NCBI RefSeq assembly: GCF_030812915.1
Contig: NZ_JAUSTQ010000016.1
Coordinates: 1 to 43,614 of the forward strand
Source: Alkalibacillus salilacus
GTDB lineage: Bacteria > Bacillota > Bacilli > Bacillales > Alkalibacillaceae
DNA: 43,614 nt
Direction: 5' to 3'
Part shown: in pieces, positions 32,782-42,627 of the stretch
Numbering within the stretch: the first letter of the stretch is position 1
How the letters are laid out: every line of letters starts with the position of its first letter
Notes under the pieces: generated by a model
Told to the model about the DNA's origin: nothing
The model's database searches: none
Seen by the model: only the letters and a program-made list of their open reading frames with translations
Position numbers and translations under genes: made by a program

Positions 32782-35415
32782 TTATGTTAGCCATATTTTT
32801 GCATCATTAATCACTTGTTCAGGCGTTGCATGAATCGACTCGACATGTGGTAATCCATTTAAAAATGTATGGCCATACCGTTTTGTATAAATTCGTTGAT
32901 CAAGCACTAAAAAAACACCTCGATCTTGTTCACTTCTAATCATACGCCCAAAAGCTTGGCGAAAACGTTGTACGGCAATAGGCAATGCTAATTGATAAAA
33001 TGTGTTTGTATTTTGATCGGAAAGGGATTTTCGTTTAGCTTGCATCATAGGACTAGACGGTGTTTCAAACGGAAGTCTCACCATACAAACTGTCTTACAA
33101 GATTGATCATTAACATCAAATCCTTCCCAAAACGAATGAGTACCAAGTAATATGATAAGATCTGTTGTTTCAAACATTTTCTTTAACTTTTCTCTACTAC
33201 CAGTTGTGACACCTTGTCCAATTACTGTGACATGTTCTAATGTATTAGATCGTTTGAGTTGCTTATAAACTAATCGCAACATATCAAATGACGTAAATAG
33301 GATCAGCATTTTTTGCTGAATAGTATCCATGTATTGAATGATAAAATCAGAAACGCCAGATGTATAAGTTGTTAAATCTGTTTTAGTAACATCTGGTAAA
33401 TGATTAGGCGTTAGCACTCTTACTTGTGCTTGATAATCAAAGGGTGCACTAAATTCAACACATGCTGTTTGCTCAGGCAAACCAGTTTGTACTAAAAAAG
33501 GTTTAAAGTCATGATTGATTTGTAACGTCGAACTTGTTAATACAACAGGTTGTTTATTGAATAACAACGATTGAAGTGTTTCACTAACTGAAACTGGTTC
33601 AATGTGAAGAGTTGCAGCATTCTTAGCTCCATATTGATTGGTTTCAACCCATTTTATATGGCTTTCAGCTCTTTCAAAAAATTGTTTAAGTGTCTGTTTG
33701 AACCGTGTGATTTGTTGGATTGCTTCGTGTATTAGCAGTTGATGCCAATCCTTCTGTAGGGCATGTTGATTTGTAAAATCAATAATTTGGCCGAGAATTG
33801 TTGATAAATGATGAAACTGTTCTTTAATATCACCTTCAGTTAATAGCATCTCATTTGATTCATCTAAGATTAGCTGAGCTTTTCCAGTATCCGTTAACAT
33901 GTCGTCTTCGTGCAAGAAATCAACAGCAAGATAGATTGCTCTAAAGAATGTGTCTGCACTCTGTCTAGCTTGTTCGATTAAATCGAAGGGCAAGATTGGT
34001 TGTAAATCTTGCAATAAGTGAACAATATGAACATAATTTAATTGTCTTGCTAATTGGTGACGTGTTGTATTCTCTAATTGATGAGCTTCATCGATTATGA
34101 TTGAATCATGTTTAGGAAGCTGTTGACTTTGAATCGCATCACGAATTAGAAAAGCATGATTAACTATAATTAATTCAGCCTGTTCACAATTTCTCAAGGC
34201 ATCATGGAAATAAGAACCTTCTTTTGATGTATGAGGATTCTCACAATTAATATAATGCCATATTTGTTGTCCGTTAGTAGGAAGATTTAATTCATCAACA
34301 TCGCCTGTTTGAGTTTCAGTTAGCCATACAACCAACATCGACGCAGTTAAAACCGCATCATAATTAGAATAATCTTCAAAATGATCTAGATAGGTTTGAA
34401 AACGTTTATTATGAATATAATGTTTAGGACTTTTTAGCAAAACCGTTTTTAATGGTAATTCAAGCTGTTGAGTCATTAAGTTAGCTTCATGGACAACTTG
34501 TTGTTGTAATTGGATGGTGCTTGTTGAAATCAGCGTTTTGTACCCATTAAGACCATTGTAAATAATTGGTAATAAATAGGACCGAGTTTTTCCTAATCCT
34601 GAACCCGCTTCAGCAACCAAATGAGACGCTTCATGAACATGTGAATAGATGGTCTTAGCCATCTCTCTCTGTTGGTTTCTTAACTCATAAGGTAAGGTTC
34701 TTTCTTTAGCTTCTAACCAGTCATTAAAATTTGAGTTTATTATCCTTTTTTCCTGTTTTTGATCATACAAATGATAGTCATTAAAAGAATCGTTTGTGTA
34801 ATTATAGCGTCGTTCTTCCAATAAGTTATCAAACCAAGATTCTAGTCGACTATGCAATGATGGAATAAAAGGCTTTAGTTGCTGTAAAGTGTAATAAGGT
34901 AATGTTTCTAATTTTTCTCGTATATTTAGCCATAATTGCCCAGTTACATAGGCATCTGATAAAGCTCGGTGAGGTGAATAATGTTCAATCCCCAAATAAT
35001 CAACTATTTCCGATAATTTGTAACTTGGAGCTTTCGGAAAACATATCCTTGCCAATTCAACAGTATCAATAGTATGGCAAGTTAAAGGTTCCATCCCAAC
35101 TTGTTCAAATGATTCATTAAGAAAGGCGAAATCGAAAGGAACATGGTGCGCAACAAAATAACCATTTTGTAACATTTTATGCAGTTTTGGAGCTATATTT
35201 TCAAAAGTGGGCGCATCAACTAGATCCTCGTTAGAAATACCAGTTAGATGTGAAATGAAGGATGGTACATTGTCATTTGGCTTTACTTTTGACTTAAATT
35301 CATCAACAATTTCTTTCCCTTCAAAAATCACAATTCCTATTTCGATAATCTCTGCGCCTTTACTCACAGCATGCCCTGTTGTTTCTAAGTCAACAACGAT
35401 ATAACGTTCTACCAC
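32782..35415 (-). CDS. dinG: DinG-family ATP-dependent DNA helicase with exonuclease domain
   Basis: 877 residues. The N-terminal DEDDh exonuclease (about 1-170) shows DLETTG (9-14), AHHVPFDFAFL and HRALSDAYVTG. The helicase has Walker A GSGLGKT near residue 274, Walker B IIDEAH near 442, and motif VI QAFGRMIRSEQDRG. The iron-sulfur cysteines of E. coli DinG are absent, as in other Firmicute DinG. It degrades or unwinds DNA and R-loops in repair. GTG start with AAAGGTG seven bases upstream. The next gene downstream is the pseudo-metallo-beta-lactamase. Confidence 0.92.
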   Translation of the reverse strand: MVERYIVVDLETTGHAVSKGAEIIEIGIVIFEGKEIVDEFKSKVKPNDNVPSFISHLTGISNEDLVDAPTFENIAPKLHKMLQNGYFVAHHVPFDFAFLNESFEQVGMEPLTCHTIDTVELARICFPKAPSYKLSEIVDYLGIEHYSPHRALSDAYVTGQLWLNIREKLETLPYYTLQQLKPFIPSLHSRLESWFDNLLEERRYNYTNDSFNDYHLYDQKQEKRIINSNFNDWLEAKERTLPYELRNQQREMAKTIYSHVHEASHLVAEAGSGLGKTRSYLLPIIYNGLNGYKTLISTSTIQLQQQVVHEANLMTQQLELPLKTVLLKSPKHYIHNKRFQTYLDHFEDYSNYDAVLTASMLVVWLTETQTGDVDELNLPTNGQQIWHYINCENPHTSKEGSYFHDALRNCEQAELIIVNHAFLIRDAIQSQQLPKHDSIIIDEAHQLENTTRHQLARQLNYVHIVHLLQDLQPILPFDLIEQARQSADTFFRAIYLAVDFLHEDDMLTDTGKAQLILDESNEMLLTEGDIKEQFHHLSTILGQIIDFTNQHALQKDWHQLLIHEAIQQITRFKQTLKQFFERAESHIKWVETNQYGAKNAATLHIEPVSVSETLQSLLFNKQPVVLTSSTLQINHDFKPFLVQTGLPEQTACVEFSAPFDYQAQVRVLTPNHLPDVTKTDLTTYTSGVSDFIIQYMDTIQQKMLILFTSFDMLRLVYKQLKRSNTLEHVTVIGQGVTTGSREKLKKMFETTDLIILLGTHSFWEGFDVNDQSCKTVCMVRLPFETPSSPMMQAKRKSLSDQNTNTFYQLALPIAVQRFRQAFGRMIRSEQDRGVFLVLDQRIYTKRYGHTFLNGLPHVESIHATPEQVINDAKIWLT

Positions 35416-35454
35416 ATTCGCTCACCTTTCTTTATCGCTTCAGTTCAATTAAGA

Positions 35455-35489
35455 CCAAAAAGAACCCCCTTTTGTTTAATAAGGGAGTT
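35455..35489 (-). terminator. Intrinsic terminator of the dapB-pan unit
   Basis: AACCCCCTT (35463-35471) and AAGGGAGTT (35481-35489) give nine pairs, one G-U on the minus strand, followed by CTTTTTGG. The 3' arm overlaps the panD stop codon by two bases. Confidence 0.8.
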
Positions 35490-35871
35490 ACATTAGAGAC
35501 ATCGGCGATTCCTTCGTCACGATTTCTTGAACAGCATTATTTTCATCCATAAATGCTATTTTAGGATGATGATGGGATAACTCATTTTCTGATAGAGTCA
35601 CATAAGACATAATAATCACGATATCACCTTGTTGAACACGTCTAGCAGCCGCCCCATTCAAACAAATGACACCACTATTAGCTTCTCCTGCAATCACATA
35701 TGTTTCAAAACGTTCACCATTATTATTGTTAACGATATGTACTTGTTCGTGTGGTAGAATATTGACTTCTTCTAAGATTTTCTTATCAATTGTAATACTT
35801 CCCACATAATTTAAATTCGCCTCTGTAACTGTTGCACAATGTATCTTACTATTTAGCATTCTCCGTTGCAT
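35488..35871 (-). CDS. panD: Aspartate 1-decarboxylase (pyruvoyl enzyme)
   Basis: 127 residues. Self-cleavage occurs at Gly24-Ser25 (NYVGSITID), the same numbering as in E. coli, to give the pyruvoyl-Ser25. It makes beta-alanine for pantothenate. The start MQRRM is preceded by GGAGG eight bases upstream. Its first 23 bases overlap the end of panC. It is the last gene of the nine-gene unit. Confidence 0.96.
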   Translation of the reverse strand: MQRRMLNSKIHCATVTEANLNYVGSITIDKKILEEVNILPHEQVHIVNNNNGERFETYVIAGEANSGVICLNGAAARRVQQGDIVIIMSYVTLSENELSHHHPKIAFMDENNAVQEIVTKESPMSLM

Positions 35872-36745
35872 TCATTTCGCCTCCATATTTAAACTTTCCA
35901 TCAGGCCTCAAAATAACATTATCGATCAATCTTGCATCTTGATACTGAACTGCAACCGCTATAATTATATCATGTTCTGCTTGAATGTCACTTGATAGTC
36001 CAGGATAAGACAAACAGTCAATATAATCAATCGTTCCTTGGATATCTTGAAGATAATCATTTATCAGATGCAGTATATCGTCCCGCTTCCAATCCTGATG
36101 ATTCACGATTAAAGATTGTCCAGCTTGTAAGGCTTGATAAATGATTGGCGCCTCTAACCGTTCATCCTCAGTTAATCGGACGTTTCGACTACTTAAAGCT
36201 AGTCCATCAGATTCTCTAGTCGTTGGAACTGGAACTAGTTCTGTAGAGAAGTTAAAATCTTCAATCAATCCGTCAACAACTGCAACTTGCTGAGCATCCT
36301 TTAGTCCAAAATAGACACGATGAGGTGAAATAATATTAAATAATTTAGTTAGGACGACCAATACCCCCTCAAAATGGCCAGGTCTTGTCGCACCACAGAG
36401 TACATCGCCACGTTTTGCTAAACTAAGTTCGGTTGATAATTCTTTAGGATACATTTCCTCAACATTAGGATAAAATATATAATCGACTGCTTCAGCTTTT
36501 AGTAATCTTTCATCACGATCAAAATCTCTTGGATAATGGTTTAAATCTGTTGATTGGTTAAACTGTAATGGATTGACAAAAACACTAGCAACGACAATAT
36601 CATTTTGTTTTCTAGCCTCTTTAACCAAAGCTAAATGCCCATCATGCAAATACCCCATTGTTGGTACAAAACCAATAGTCTGATTCTGATGATGATAATC
36701 ATTTGCTACTTCTCGCATAGCTTGGATCGTCTTAATTGTTTTCAT
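35849..36745 (-). CDS. panC: Pantothenate synthetase
   Basis: 298 residues. The nucleotidyl-transferase motif is [11 protein letters not shown] (His34, His37), followed by [19 protein letters not shown] and the SSRNVRL KMSKS-like loop. It joins pantoate and beta-alanine with ATP. It overlaps panB by four bases (ATGA) and panD by 23. Last residues are MNATENAK. Ribosome site GGAGG is unusually close (about four bases). Confidence 0.96.
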   Translation of the reverse strand: MKTIKTIQAMREVANDYHHQNQTIGFVPTMGYLHDGHLALVKEARKQNDIVVASVFVNPLQFNQSTDLNHYPRDFDRDERLLKAEAVDYIFYPNVEEMYPKELSTELSLAKRGDVLCGATRPGHFEGVLVVLTKLFNIISPHRVYFGLKDAQQVAVVDGLIEDFNFSTELVPVPTTRESDGLALSSRNVRLTEDERLEAPIIYQALQAGQSLIVNHQDWKRDDILHLINDYLQDIQGTIDYIDCLSYPGLSSDIQAEHDIIIAVAVQYQDARLIDNVILRPDGKFKYGGEMNATENAK

Positions 36746-37575
36746 TTGCCTCCATACACCCCTTTTAAAACCTCATCTTTTATTTGGAAGGTGTGTTCTT
36801 CGGCTGGAAAGGTCTTGTTTTTAACATCTCGAACATAGCGACTAACAGCTTCAGATGCATCTTGATTAAAATTGGCATAGGACTGAACGAATTTGGGTAA
36901 TCTTGATACCCCATATTGTAGTAAGTCATGATAGACGAGAACTTGACCGTCACATTCAACACCTGCACCAATTCCTATAGTTGGTATAGACAATTCCTCT
37001 GTTAGTTTAGCAGCTAGTCTAGCTGGTACACATTCTAAGACTACAGCAATAGCCCCTGCTTCTTCTAATGCTTTAGCATCTTCAACAAGTTGTTTGGCTT
37101 CTGCCTCAGTACGTCCTTGCACTCGGTAACCACCTAAGACGTTGACGTTTTGGGGTGTTAGACCAACATGGCCAACAACTGGAATTCCAGCTTTTGTGAT
37201 TCGTTCAACTGTTGGTGCCACGTCCACACCACCTTCAATTTTTAACGCATCAGGTTCAATTGCTTGAAATAATTCTTTAGCGTTCATGATTGCATCCCGT
37301 TCTGAGACATTAAAAGACATAAAAGGCATATCTACCACTGTATATGTACCAGGAGCCCCTCTTTTTACAGCTTTCCCATGATGAATCATATCCTCAATGG
37401 TTACTTTAATCGTAGAAGAGTAGCCTAATACAACCATTCCTAATGAATCACCGACTAAAATAATATCTGTATTAGCTGATTCACACATTTGAGCTGAAGG
37501 AAAATCATACGCTGTCACCATTGCAATTGGCTCTTGATTATTCATTTTATCCATTAACATGCGTTTGATCGTCAT
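36742..37575 (-). CDS. panB: Ketopantoate hydroxymethyltransferase
   Basis: 277 residues, TIM barrel. Mg ligand Asp43 lies in VGDSLGMVVLGY. Substrate motifs are KIEGG, PVVGHVGLTPQ and ECVPARLA, and IGIGAG precedes the C-terminus. It adds a hydroxymethyl group from methylene-THF to ketoisovalerate, the first step of pantothenate synthesis. Ribosome site GGAGG lies before ATG. It is 21 bases after birA. Confidence 0.96.
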   Translation of the reverse strand: MTIKRMLMDKMNNQEPIAMVTAYDFPSAQMCESANTDIILVGDSLGMVVLGYSSTIKVTIEDMIHHGKAVKRGAPGTYTVVDMPFMSFNVSERDAIMNAKELFQAIEPDALKIEGGVDVAPTVERITKAGIPVVGHVGLTPQNVNVLGGYRVQGRTEAEAKQLVEDAKALEEAGAIAVVLECVPARLAAKLTEELSIPTIGIGAGVECDGQVLVYHDLLQYGVSRLPKFVQSYANFNQDASEAVSRYVRDVKNKTFPAEEHTFQIKDEVLKGVYGGK

Positions 37576-37596
37576 CGAATCGCCTCCTAATAAGGT

Positions 37597-38574
37597 TTAT
37601 GAGCGCCACAGGATTTCTGCTGAATATAATATATGCTGCTCACCTAATACGTCCTCAACAATTAAAGCTCCATCATCATTTAAGCTAATTAACTTCCCAG
37701 ACCATTCAGTGTTGGTTCGAATGGTTAACCATTCACCAATTTTGTACCCTAATTGTTCCCAGTCTTCCTTAATGGACTGAAAACCATTGTTTAGGAAGTG
37801 ATCATATTCTGTTTCAAAATTCGAAGCCATATCTCTAAAGAGAGCATTCAAGTCAACAGTTTTATTTAAAAATTGCTTAAGTGAAGTCGCTGTATGTTGA
37901 ACTGATGGATGAAAGTCGTCGGTTGTATGATTAACATTAATCCCCGTTCCTAAGACGATATAGTCAATTTCATCTTGTTCAGCTTGCATTTCTGTTAAGA
38001 TTCCGGCTAGCTTTTGATCACCAATATATAAATCATTCGGCCATTTAATTTTAACTGGAATTGACCATTTCTTAAGCGCTTTAGCATAAGCTACAGCTGC
38101 TACTAATGTTAATTGAGTCGCAGCTTTAGGTGTCAATTCTGTAGGGCGCAAGACAACACTAAACCATAGACCTAAACCTGCAGGTGAATCCCAATATCGT
38201 TTCAAACGCCCTTTACCAGCTGTTTGTTCGCCAGCAATTACTACTGTGCCATGGTCACATCCTTCTCGAGCTAGATCATGAGCATGATATTGTGTTGACG
38301 TTACGGATGGTAAATAATTAATCTCTTTGCCATACCAAGTCGTATCTAGCCCCCATCTTAACGAAGCTTCAGACATTTCATGGGGTACACTGACAATTCT
38401 ATACCCTCGATTTGTAATAGCTTCAATTTGATAGCCCGCTTTCTTCAGCTCATTCATATGCTTCCAAATAGCTGAGCGTGATATGTTAAGCTGTTTAGAC
38501 AGCTCTTGACCTGATATATAATCACCTGTTTGATTATAGAGTAGTTCAATTAGTCGTTTTCTTGTGTCTTCCAT
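37597..38574 (-). CDS. birA: Biotin-protein ligase and biotin operon repressor BirA
   Basis: 325 residues. The N-terminal winged helix (about 8-60) has ELSKQLNISRSAIWKHMNEL. The ligase has the biotinyl-AMP loop AGKGRLKRYWDSP (GKGR in place of GRGR), KWPNDLYIGDQKLAGIL and GTGINVNH. The C-terminal SH3-like domain follows. It attaches biotin to carboxylases and, as biotinyl-AMP complex, represses bio genes. Its start overlaps the cca end by 25 bases. Downstream is panB. Confidence 0.95.
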   Translation of the reverse strand: MEDTRKRLIELLYNQTGDYISGQELSKQLNISRSAIWKHMNELKKAGYQIEAITNRGYRIVSVPHEMSEASLRWGLDTTWYGKEINYLPSVTSTQYHAHDLAREGCDHGTVVIAGEQTAGKGRLKRYWDSPAGLGLWFSVVLRPTELTPKAATQLTLVAAVAYAKALKKWSIPVKIKWPNDLYIGDQKLAGILTEMQAEQDEIDYIVLGTGINVNHTTDDFHPSVQHTATSLKQFLNKTVDLNALFRDMASNFETEYDHFLNNGFQSIKEDWEQLGYKIGEWLTIRTNTEWSGKLISLNDDGALIVEDVLGEQHILYSAEILWRS

Positions 38575-39755
38575 TGTTTCACCTGTCTCTCAATTGCCTC
38601 GTATTGATTTAATAGTTCTCCACTCAAAATCATTCGTTCAATTAATTGTAAATATTCACCAATCCACGGACCTTTTTGTTTATCTGGTCGTAAATTCAAT
38701 AATTGATTACCCTCGATTGCCATATCTTTTCTTGAATGAATAGGCAATTGATTGTACATAGACTCTAGCCCCTTTAATGACCATTCATAGAATTCGAATT
38801 GTTGTAGTAGTTCTAAAAATTGCGAGAAACGATTCCGTCCTAATTGATATAATAACTGATTTGTTATTCCGTTTATTTGATAGATCTTAAATGCTTTAAC
38901 CAACTCATTTGCTTCGCGCTTCTGCTGATTGGAACAACGATAAGCTTTGACCCAATCTGATAACGTCCAAGAATCTGATAGTAGAGATAATAAAGCTAAA
39001 ACAACTTCCGGGTGTTTAATAGAAGATTTGACATGATCACTTAATCGCTGAATAACGTTATGCTCGTCCTTTAATAATGGTAATGATTCATACATTTTCG
39101 TTTCGAGCAACATATCTAAACCTTGCTTCACATTTTTACCAGCAAATAGTTTAAACCATTCAACTTGAATGCGTTCAACTGCAATATTTTGAAGTAAATG
39201 GTGATACGTTTTAATAGCTTGTTTTACAGTTTCAGTCACCGTGAAGTCTAGTTGACTACAAAAACGAACCGCCCGCATCATCCGAAGTGCATCTTCACTA
39301 AAGCGCTCCTCTGCAAGCCCCACTGTACTTATCAATTGATTATGTAAGTCTGCTTGTCCATTGAAAGGATCAATGAGTTGTTCAGATGGATGCATAGCGA
39401 TCGCATTAATTGTAAAATCTCGACGTGCTAAATCTTCCGTTAAACTTCGAACAAATGTCACAGATTCAGGTCTACGAAAATCAGAATAATCACTTTCAAC
39501 CCGATAAGTTGTCACTTCATATCCTTCATTTCCATGCAATACTAAAACTGTTCCATGTTCAATCCCTACAGGCACTGTTTTTTCGAATATGGACAGGGTT
39601 TCAGTTGGTGTCGCATTCGTGGCAATATCAATATCGCCAATCGGTTCACCTAATAAATAGTCGCGTACAGCCCCACCAACAAAATAAGCCTCATAGCCGT
39701 ACTTTTCAAATGTATCAATAATGGGCTTTGCCTTCATAAACGCCTGATTAATCAT
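38550..39755 (-). CDS. cca: CCA tRNA nucleotidyltransferase
   Basis: 401 residues, class II, the length of the Bacillus/Geobacillus enzyme. The polymerase head has FVGGAVRDYLLGE (26-37) and the catalytic Asp41-x-Asp43 (GDIDIATNA). The RRDFTINAIA motif (111-120) reads the base to be added, and FSEDALRMMRAVRF the helical neck. It adds CCA to tRNA 3' ends. Placed six bases after bshA. As in other Bacillus, no HD domain is seen. Confidence 0.95.
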   Translation of the reverse strand: MINQAFMKAKPIIDTFEKYGYEAYFVGGAVRDYLLGEPIGDIDIATNATPTETLSIFEKTVPVGIEHGTVLVLHGNEGYEVTTYRVESDYSDFRRPESVTFVRSLTEDLARRDFTINAIAMHPSEQLIDPFNGQADLHNQLISTVGLAEERFSEDALRMMRAVRFCSQLDFTVTETVKQAIKTYHHLLQNIAVERIQVEWFKLFAGKNVKQGLDMLLETKMYESLPLLKDEHNVIQRLSDHVKSSIKHPEVVLALLSLLSDSWTLSDWVKAYRCSNQQKREANELVKAFKIYQINGITNQLLYQLGRNRFSQFLELLQQFEFYEWSLKGLESMYNQLPIHSRKDMAIEGNQLLNLRPDKQKGPWIGEYLQLIERMILSGELLNQYEAIERQVKQWKTQEND

Positions 39756-39761
39756 ATCATG

Positions 39762-40892
39762 TCATTCCTTATTCAAAACGTGATCATAAAGTTCTTCATA
39801 CTGCTTAACAATATGTTTCGTTTGAAAATGGTTTTCTACTGTTTGTTGAGCGTGTAAAGATTGCGCTTCCCATAAGGCGTCATTTTGTAGAAGCGCTATT
39901 GCATTAGTCGCAACACATTCTAAGTCACCTAATGGACAGAGAAAACCATTCTTGCCATCTTCTATGACTTCAGGAATTCCACCAACATTCGTTCCGATAC
40001 AGGGGACACCTTGACTCATAGCTTCAAGCAGCACTAGTCCAAAGCTTTCTTTTTCGGATAACAGTATCTTCAAATCACTAACCTTAATTAAATCTTGGAT
40101 GTTATCTTGTCGACCAAGAAAAATAACATCTTGATCTAAGTTGTAATCAACGACCTTTTGACGTACTCGACTATATTCAGGGCCATCTCCAACTAATAAT
40201 AGCTTAGATGGCACTTGTTCTTTTATATAATAATAGGCTTCAATGACTTGCTCTACTCGTTTGACTTTTCGAAAGTTAGAAATATGAATGATGACTTTTT
40301 CATGTTCTGGAATATTTAATTCTTCTTTAAGATTGTCGCTCGTTTGAGACAAACGATCTCCTAGGTCTATAAAATTATGAATAACTTGTATATTGGCCTT
40401 CGTTTGAAAAGCTTCTTCTGTTTGCTGTTTCAAACTATTGGAAACAGCTGTTACTGCATCAGATTGTTCAATCGCAAAACGAATCATATTCTGTAGGCTA
40501 TCATCAATTCCTAATACCGTAATATCAGTTCCATGTAATGTCGTCACAATCTTCACGTCACGGCTCATCATCTGTTTAGCAAATAATGCACAAATCGCAT
40601 GAGGTACAGCATAATGAGCATGAATGATATCTAATTCTTCACGATCAGCCACTTCGGCTATTTTGTTAGCTAATGATAAATCATAAGGTGGATGCTTAAA
40701 CACTGGATAATTAGCTACTTCTACTTCATGAAAATAAATATTAGGATATAACCGTTTTAAGCGAAATGGCATCGTCGTCGATATAAAATGAACTTCATAA
40801 CCTTGTTCAGCCAAATAAATTCCTAATTCTGTTGCGACAACACCAGAACCACCAATCGTTGGATAACAAACAATACCAATACGCCTAGTCAT
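39762..40892 (-). CDS. bshA: BshA, N-acetyl-glucosaminyl malate synthase (bacillithiol)
   Basis: 376 residues, GT4 glycosyltransferase. N-terminal [40 protein letters not shown]-type and the sugar-nucleotide loop [16 protein letters not shown] then VGGIPEV are typical. It joins UDP-GlcNAc to malate, the first step of bacillithiol synthesis. It overlaps mgsA by eight bases; in B. subtilis bshB1 lies between them and is absent here. The GGGGAA site before ATG is inside the mgsA end. Confidence 0.94.
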   Translation of the reverse strand: MTRRIGIVCYPTIGGSGVVATELGIYLAEQGYEVHFISTTMPFRLKRLYPNIYFHEVEVANYPVFKHPPYDLSLANKIAEVADREELDIIHAHYAVPHAICALFAKQMMSRDVKIVTTLHGTDITVLGIDDSLQNMIRFAIEQSDAVTAVSNSLKQQTEEAFQTKANIQVIHNFIDLGDRLSQTSDNLKEELNIPEHEKVIIHISNFRKVKRVEQVIEAYYYIKEQVPSKLLLVGDGPEYSRVRQKVVDYNLDQDVIFLGRQDNIQDLIKVSDLKILLSEKESFGLVLLEAMSQGVPCIGTNVGGIPEVIEDGKNGFLCPLGDLECVATNAIALLQNDALWEAQSLHAQQTVENHFQTKHIVKQYEELYDHVLNKE

Positions 40893-41301
40893 GGTATTCC
40901 CCTACCGAATCTCGAAGCGTACGCCAGTCTAACCAACCATTTGATAAACCTCTAACTATAATTTCTGCTGTTGCCGCATTTGTAGCGACTGGTATTTGGT
41001 ATACATCACACAAACGTAACAAAGCTGTTACATCGGGTTCATGTGGTTGAGCCGTTAAAGGGTCACGGAAAAAGATAATTAAATCTAAATCATTGGTTGC
41101 AATCTTTGCACCGATTTGCTGATCGCCTCCTAATGGACCTGACTGCAATCGATAAACATCCAACCCGACTTCATCAATGATTCTTTGTCCAGTTGTCCCT
41201 GTAGCAAACAACGAGTGCTCTTTAAAAATAGGTTCATATGCCGTAACAAAGTTTAATAAGTTTTGTTTTTTCTTATCATGCGCAATTAGTGCGATGTTCA
41301 A
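40885..41301 (-). CDS. mgsA: Methylglyoxal synthase
   Basis: 138 residues. The family motifs are [31 protein letters not shown] (catalytic Asp in GGDQ) and [15 protein letters not shown]. It converts dihydroxyacetone phosphate to methylglyoxal and phosphate when phosphate is short. The start is TTG, with GGGGAG five bases upstream. In the unit it lies 13 bases after dapB. Confidence 0.96.
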   Translation of the reverse strand: MNIALIAHDKKKQNLLNFVTAYEPIFKEHSLFATGTTGQRIIDEVGLDVYRLQSGPLGGDQQIGAKIATNDLDLIIFFRDPLTAQPHEPDVTALLRLCDVYQIPVATNAATAEIIVRGLSNGWLDWRTLRDSVGEYHD

Positions 41302-41314
41302 TCTTTCTCCCCCA

Positions 41315-42118
41315 CTATTCCATTAAATTTTCTAAGCCATAAATATACTCATCATGCTCGATTACTTGTTCAACTGCAAAATGGACCCCACTCATAAATG
41401 AATAACGATCAGTAGATGAATGCGTTACTTTAAGTGTTTGTCCAGCTTGACCAAATGTAACTTCTTGTTCAGCCACATATCCTGGTAAGCGAACACTGTG
41501 AATCTTAAAGCCATCATAATCGGCTCCACGAGCACCTGACATCGTTTCTTTTTCCTCTGGGTGACCTTGTTTTTGTGACTCTCGTGCTTCTTCAATCATT
41601 TGAGCCGTTTTAACAGCAGTACCAGATGGTGCATCTAATTTTTGATCATGGTGCTTTTCAATGATCTCGACATTTGGAAAATATTTTGCAGCCATTTGTG
41701 AAAATCGCATCATTAATACAGCGCCCATTGCGAAATTAGGTGCAATCACAACACCTGTTTGGTAATCTTCGCTTAACCGTTTAATTTCATTTAGTTGCTC
41801 AGTGGTAAAACCTGATGTACCTACCACAGGACGTACACGGTGTAATAAGGCTAAGCGTGTATGTTCATATCCTACTTCAGGATTGGTTAAGTCAATTAAC
41901 ACATCAGCATTCACCTCATCAAACGCTTGATTAGCATCTGTATAAATCGGGGCATCCAAATTAGGCAATCCATCAATATCATTAATATTCATCCCGTCAT
42001 GCTTTCGGTCAAGACAAGCAACTAACTGAAAATGATCTGTTCTTTCTACTAATTTCAGTGCTTCACTTCCCATTTTTCCGCGTGGTCCAGCTAACATAAG
42101 ATTGATCGTATTAGTCAT
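41315..42118 (-). CDS. dapB: 4-hydroxy-tetrahydrodipicolinate reductase
   Basis: 267 residues. The nucleotide loop is GPRGKMG (11-17). The catalytic block is [15 protein letters not shown], with HH and the Lys for substrate. It makes tetrahydrodipicolinate, the precursor of lysine, meso-DAP in the wall and dipicolinate of spores. It overlaps ypjD by four bases (ATGA). Confidence 0.96.
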   Translation of the reverse strand: MTNTINLMLAGPRGKMGSEALKLVERTDHFQLVACLDRKHDGMNINDIDGLPNLDAPIYTDANQAFDEVNADVLIDLTNPEVGYEHTRLALLHRVRPVVGTSGFTTEQLNEIKRLSEDYQTGVVIAPNFAMGAVLMMRFSQMAAKYFPNVEIIEKHHDQKLDAPSGTAVKTAQMIEEARESQKQGHPEEKETMSGARGADYDGFKIHSVRLPGYVAEQEVTFGQAGQTLKVTHSSTDRYSFMSGVHFAVEQVIEHDEYIYGLENLME

Positions 42119-42453
42119 GATTTATTCTCCTTTTTTGTCCAACGATTTTGGTCACGTGTTTCTATTTTTGACATACTTTGTTCAAATGCGTCATTTATAT
42201 CAATGTCTAGTGAATTAGCAAACGTCATGATAACAAAAAGAAGGTCTCCTAACTCTTCCTCTAATGCTTTATCTGCCTCAGATGACTTCTTAGGTTTTTC
42301 TCCGTAAACATGATTAACTTCTCGTGATAATTCACCGAGCTCCTCTGTCAGTCTTGCCATCATAGTAAGTGGTGAAAAATAACCTTCTTCAAATTGGCTA
42401 ATAAACTTATGTACTCTATCTTGCATCTCTTGTGTTGTATTAGAATGACTCAT
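42115..42453 (-). CDS. ypjD: MazG-like nucleotide pyrophosphohydrolase YpjD
   Basis: 112 residues from ATG 42453 (GAAGGTG about ten bases upstream). It has the MazG/all-alpha NTP pyrophosphatase helices: ARLTEELGELSREVNHVYG (E-x-x-E metal motif) and EEELGDLLFVIMTFANSL (E-x-x-D). It hydrolyses dNTPs or NTPs; the target is unknown. It is the first gene of the nine-gene unit down to panD. Confidence 0.92.
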   Translation of the reverse strand: MSHSNTTQEMQDRVHKFISQFEEGYFSPLTMMARLTEELGELSREVNHVYGEKPKKSSEADKALEEELGDLLFVIMTFANSLDIDINDAFEQSMSKIETRDQNRWTKKENKS

Positions 42454-42486
42454 TTTTAGCACACACCTTCTTTATAATCTAACATA

Positions 42487-42515
42487 ATGTTAGCTAACAA
42501 TTCATGTTTTGACAA
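42487..42515 (-). promoter_or_regulatory. Promoter of the ypjD-dapB-...-panD unit with overlapping palindrome
   Basis: On the minus strand TTGTCA, 17 bases and TAACAT lie about 35 bases before the ypjD start. A 12-base palindrome TGTTAGCTAACA (42488-42499) overlaps the -10 and could be an operator. Confidence 0.6.
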
Positions 42516-42556
42516 ATGATTTATACCAATTTTCAGACTGAGTACCGTTTATAGAA

Positions 42557-42585
42557 TTGTTTATTTGTAGAAAATTAACTATAAT
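42557..42585 (+). promoter_or_regulatory. Promoter of ypjC
   Basis: TTGTTT, 17 bases and a perfect TATAAT (42580-42585), about 42 bases before the GTG start. Confidence 0.6.
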
Positions 42586-42627
42586 GAATGCGTGTCAAAT
42601 TATATAGGCATAGAGGGGGTCATAACT

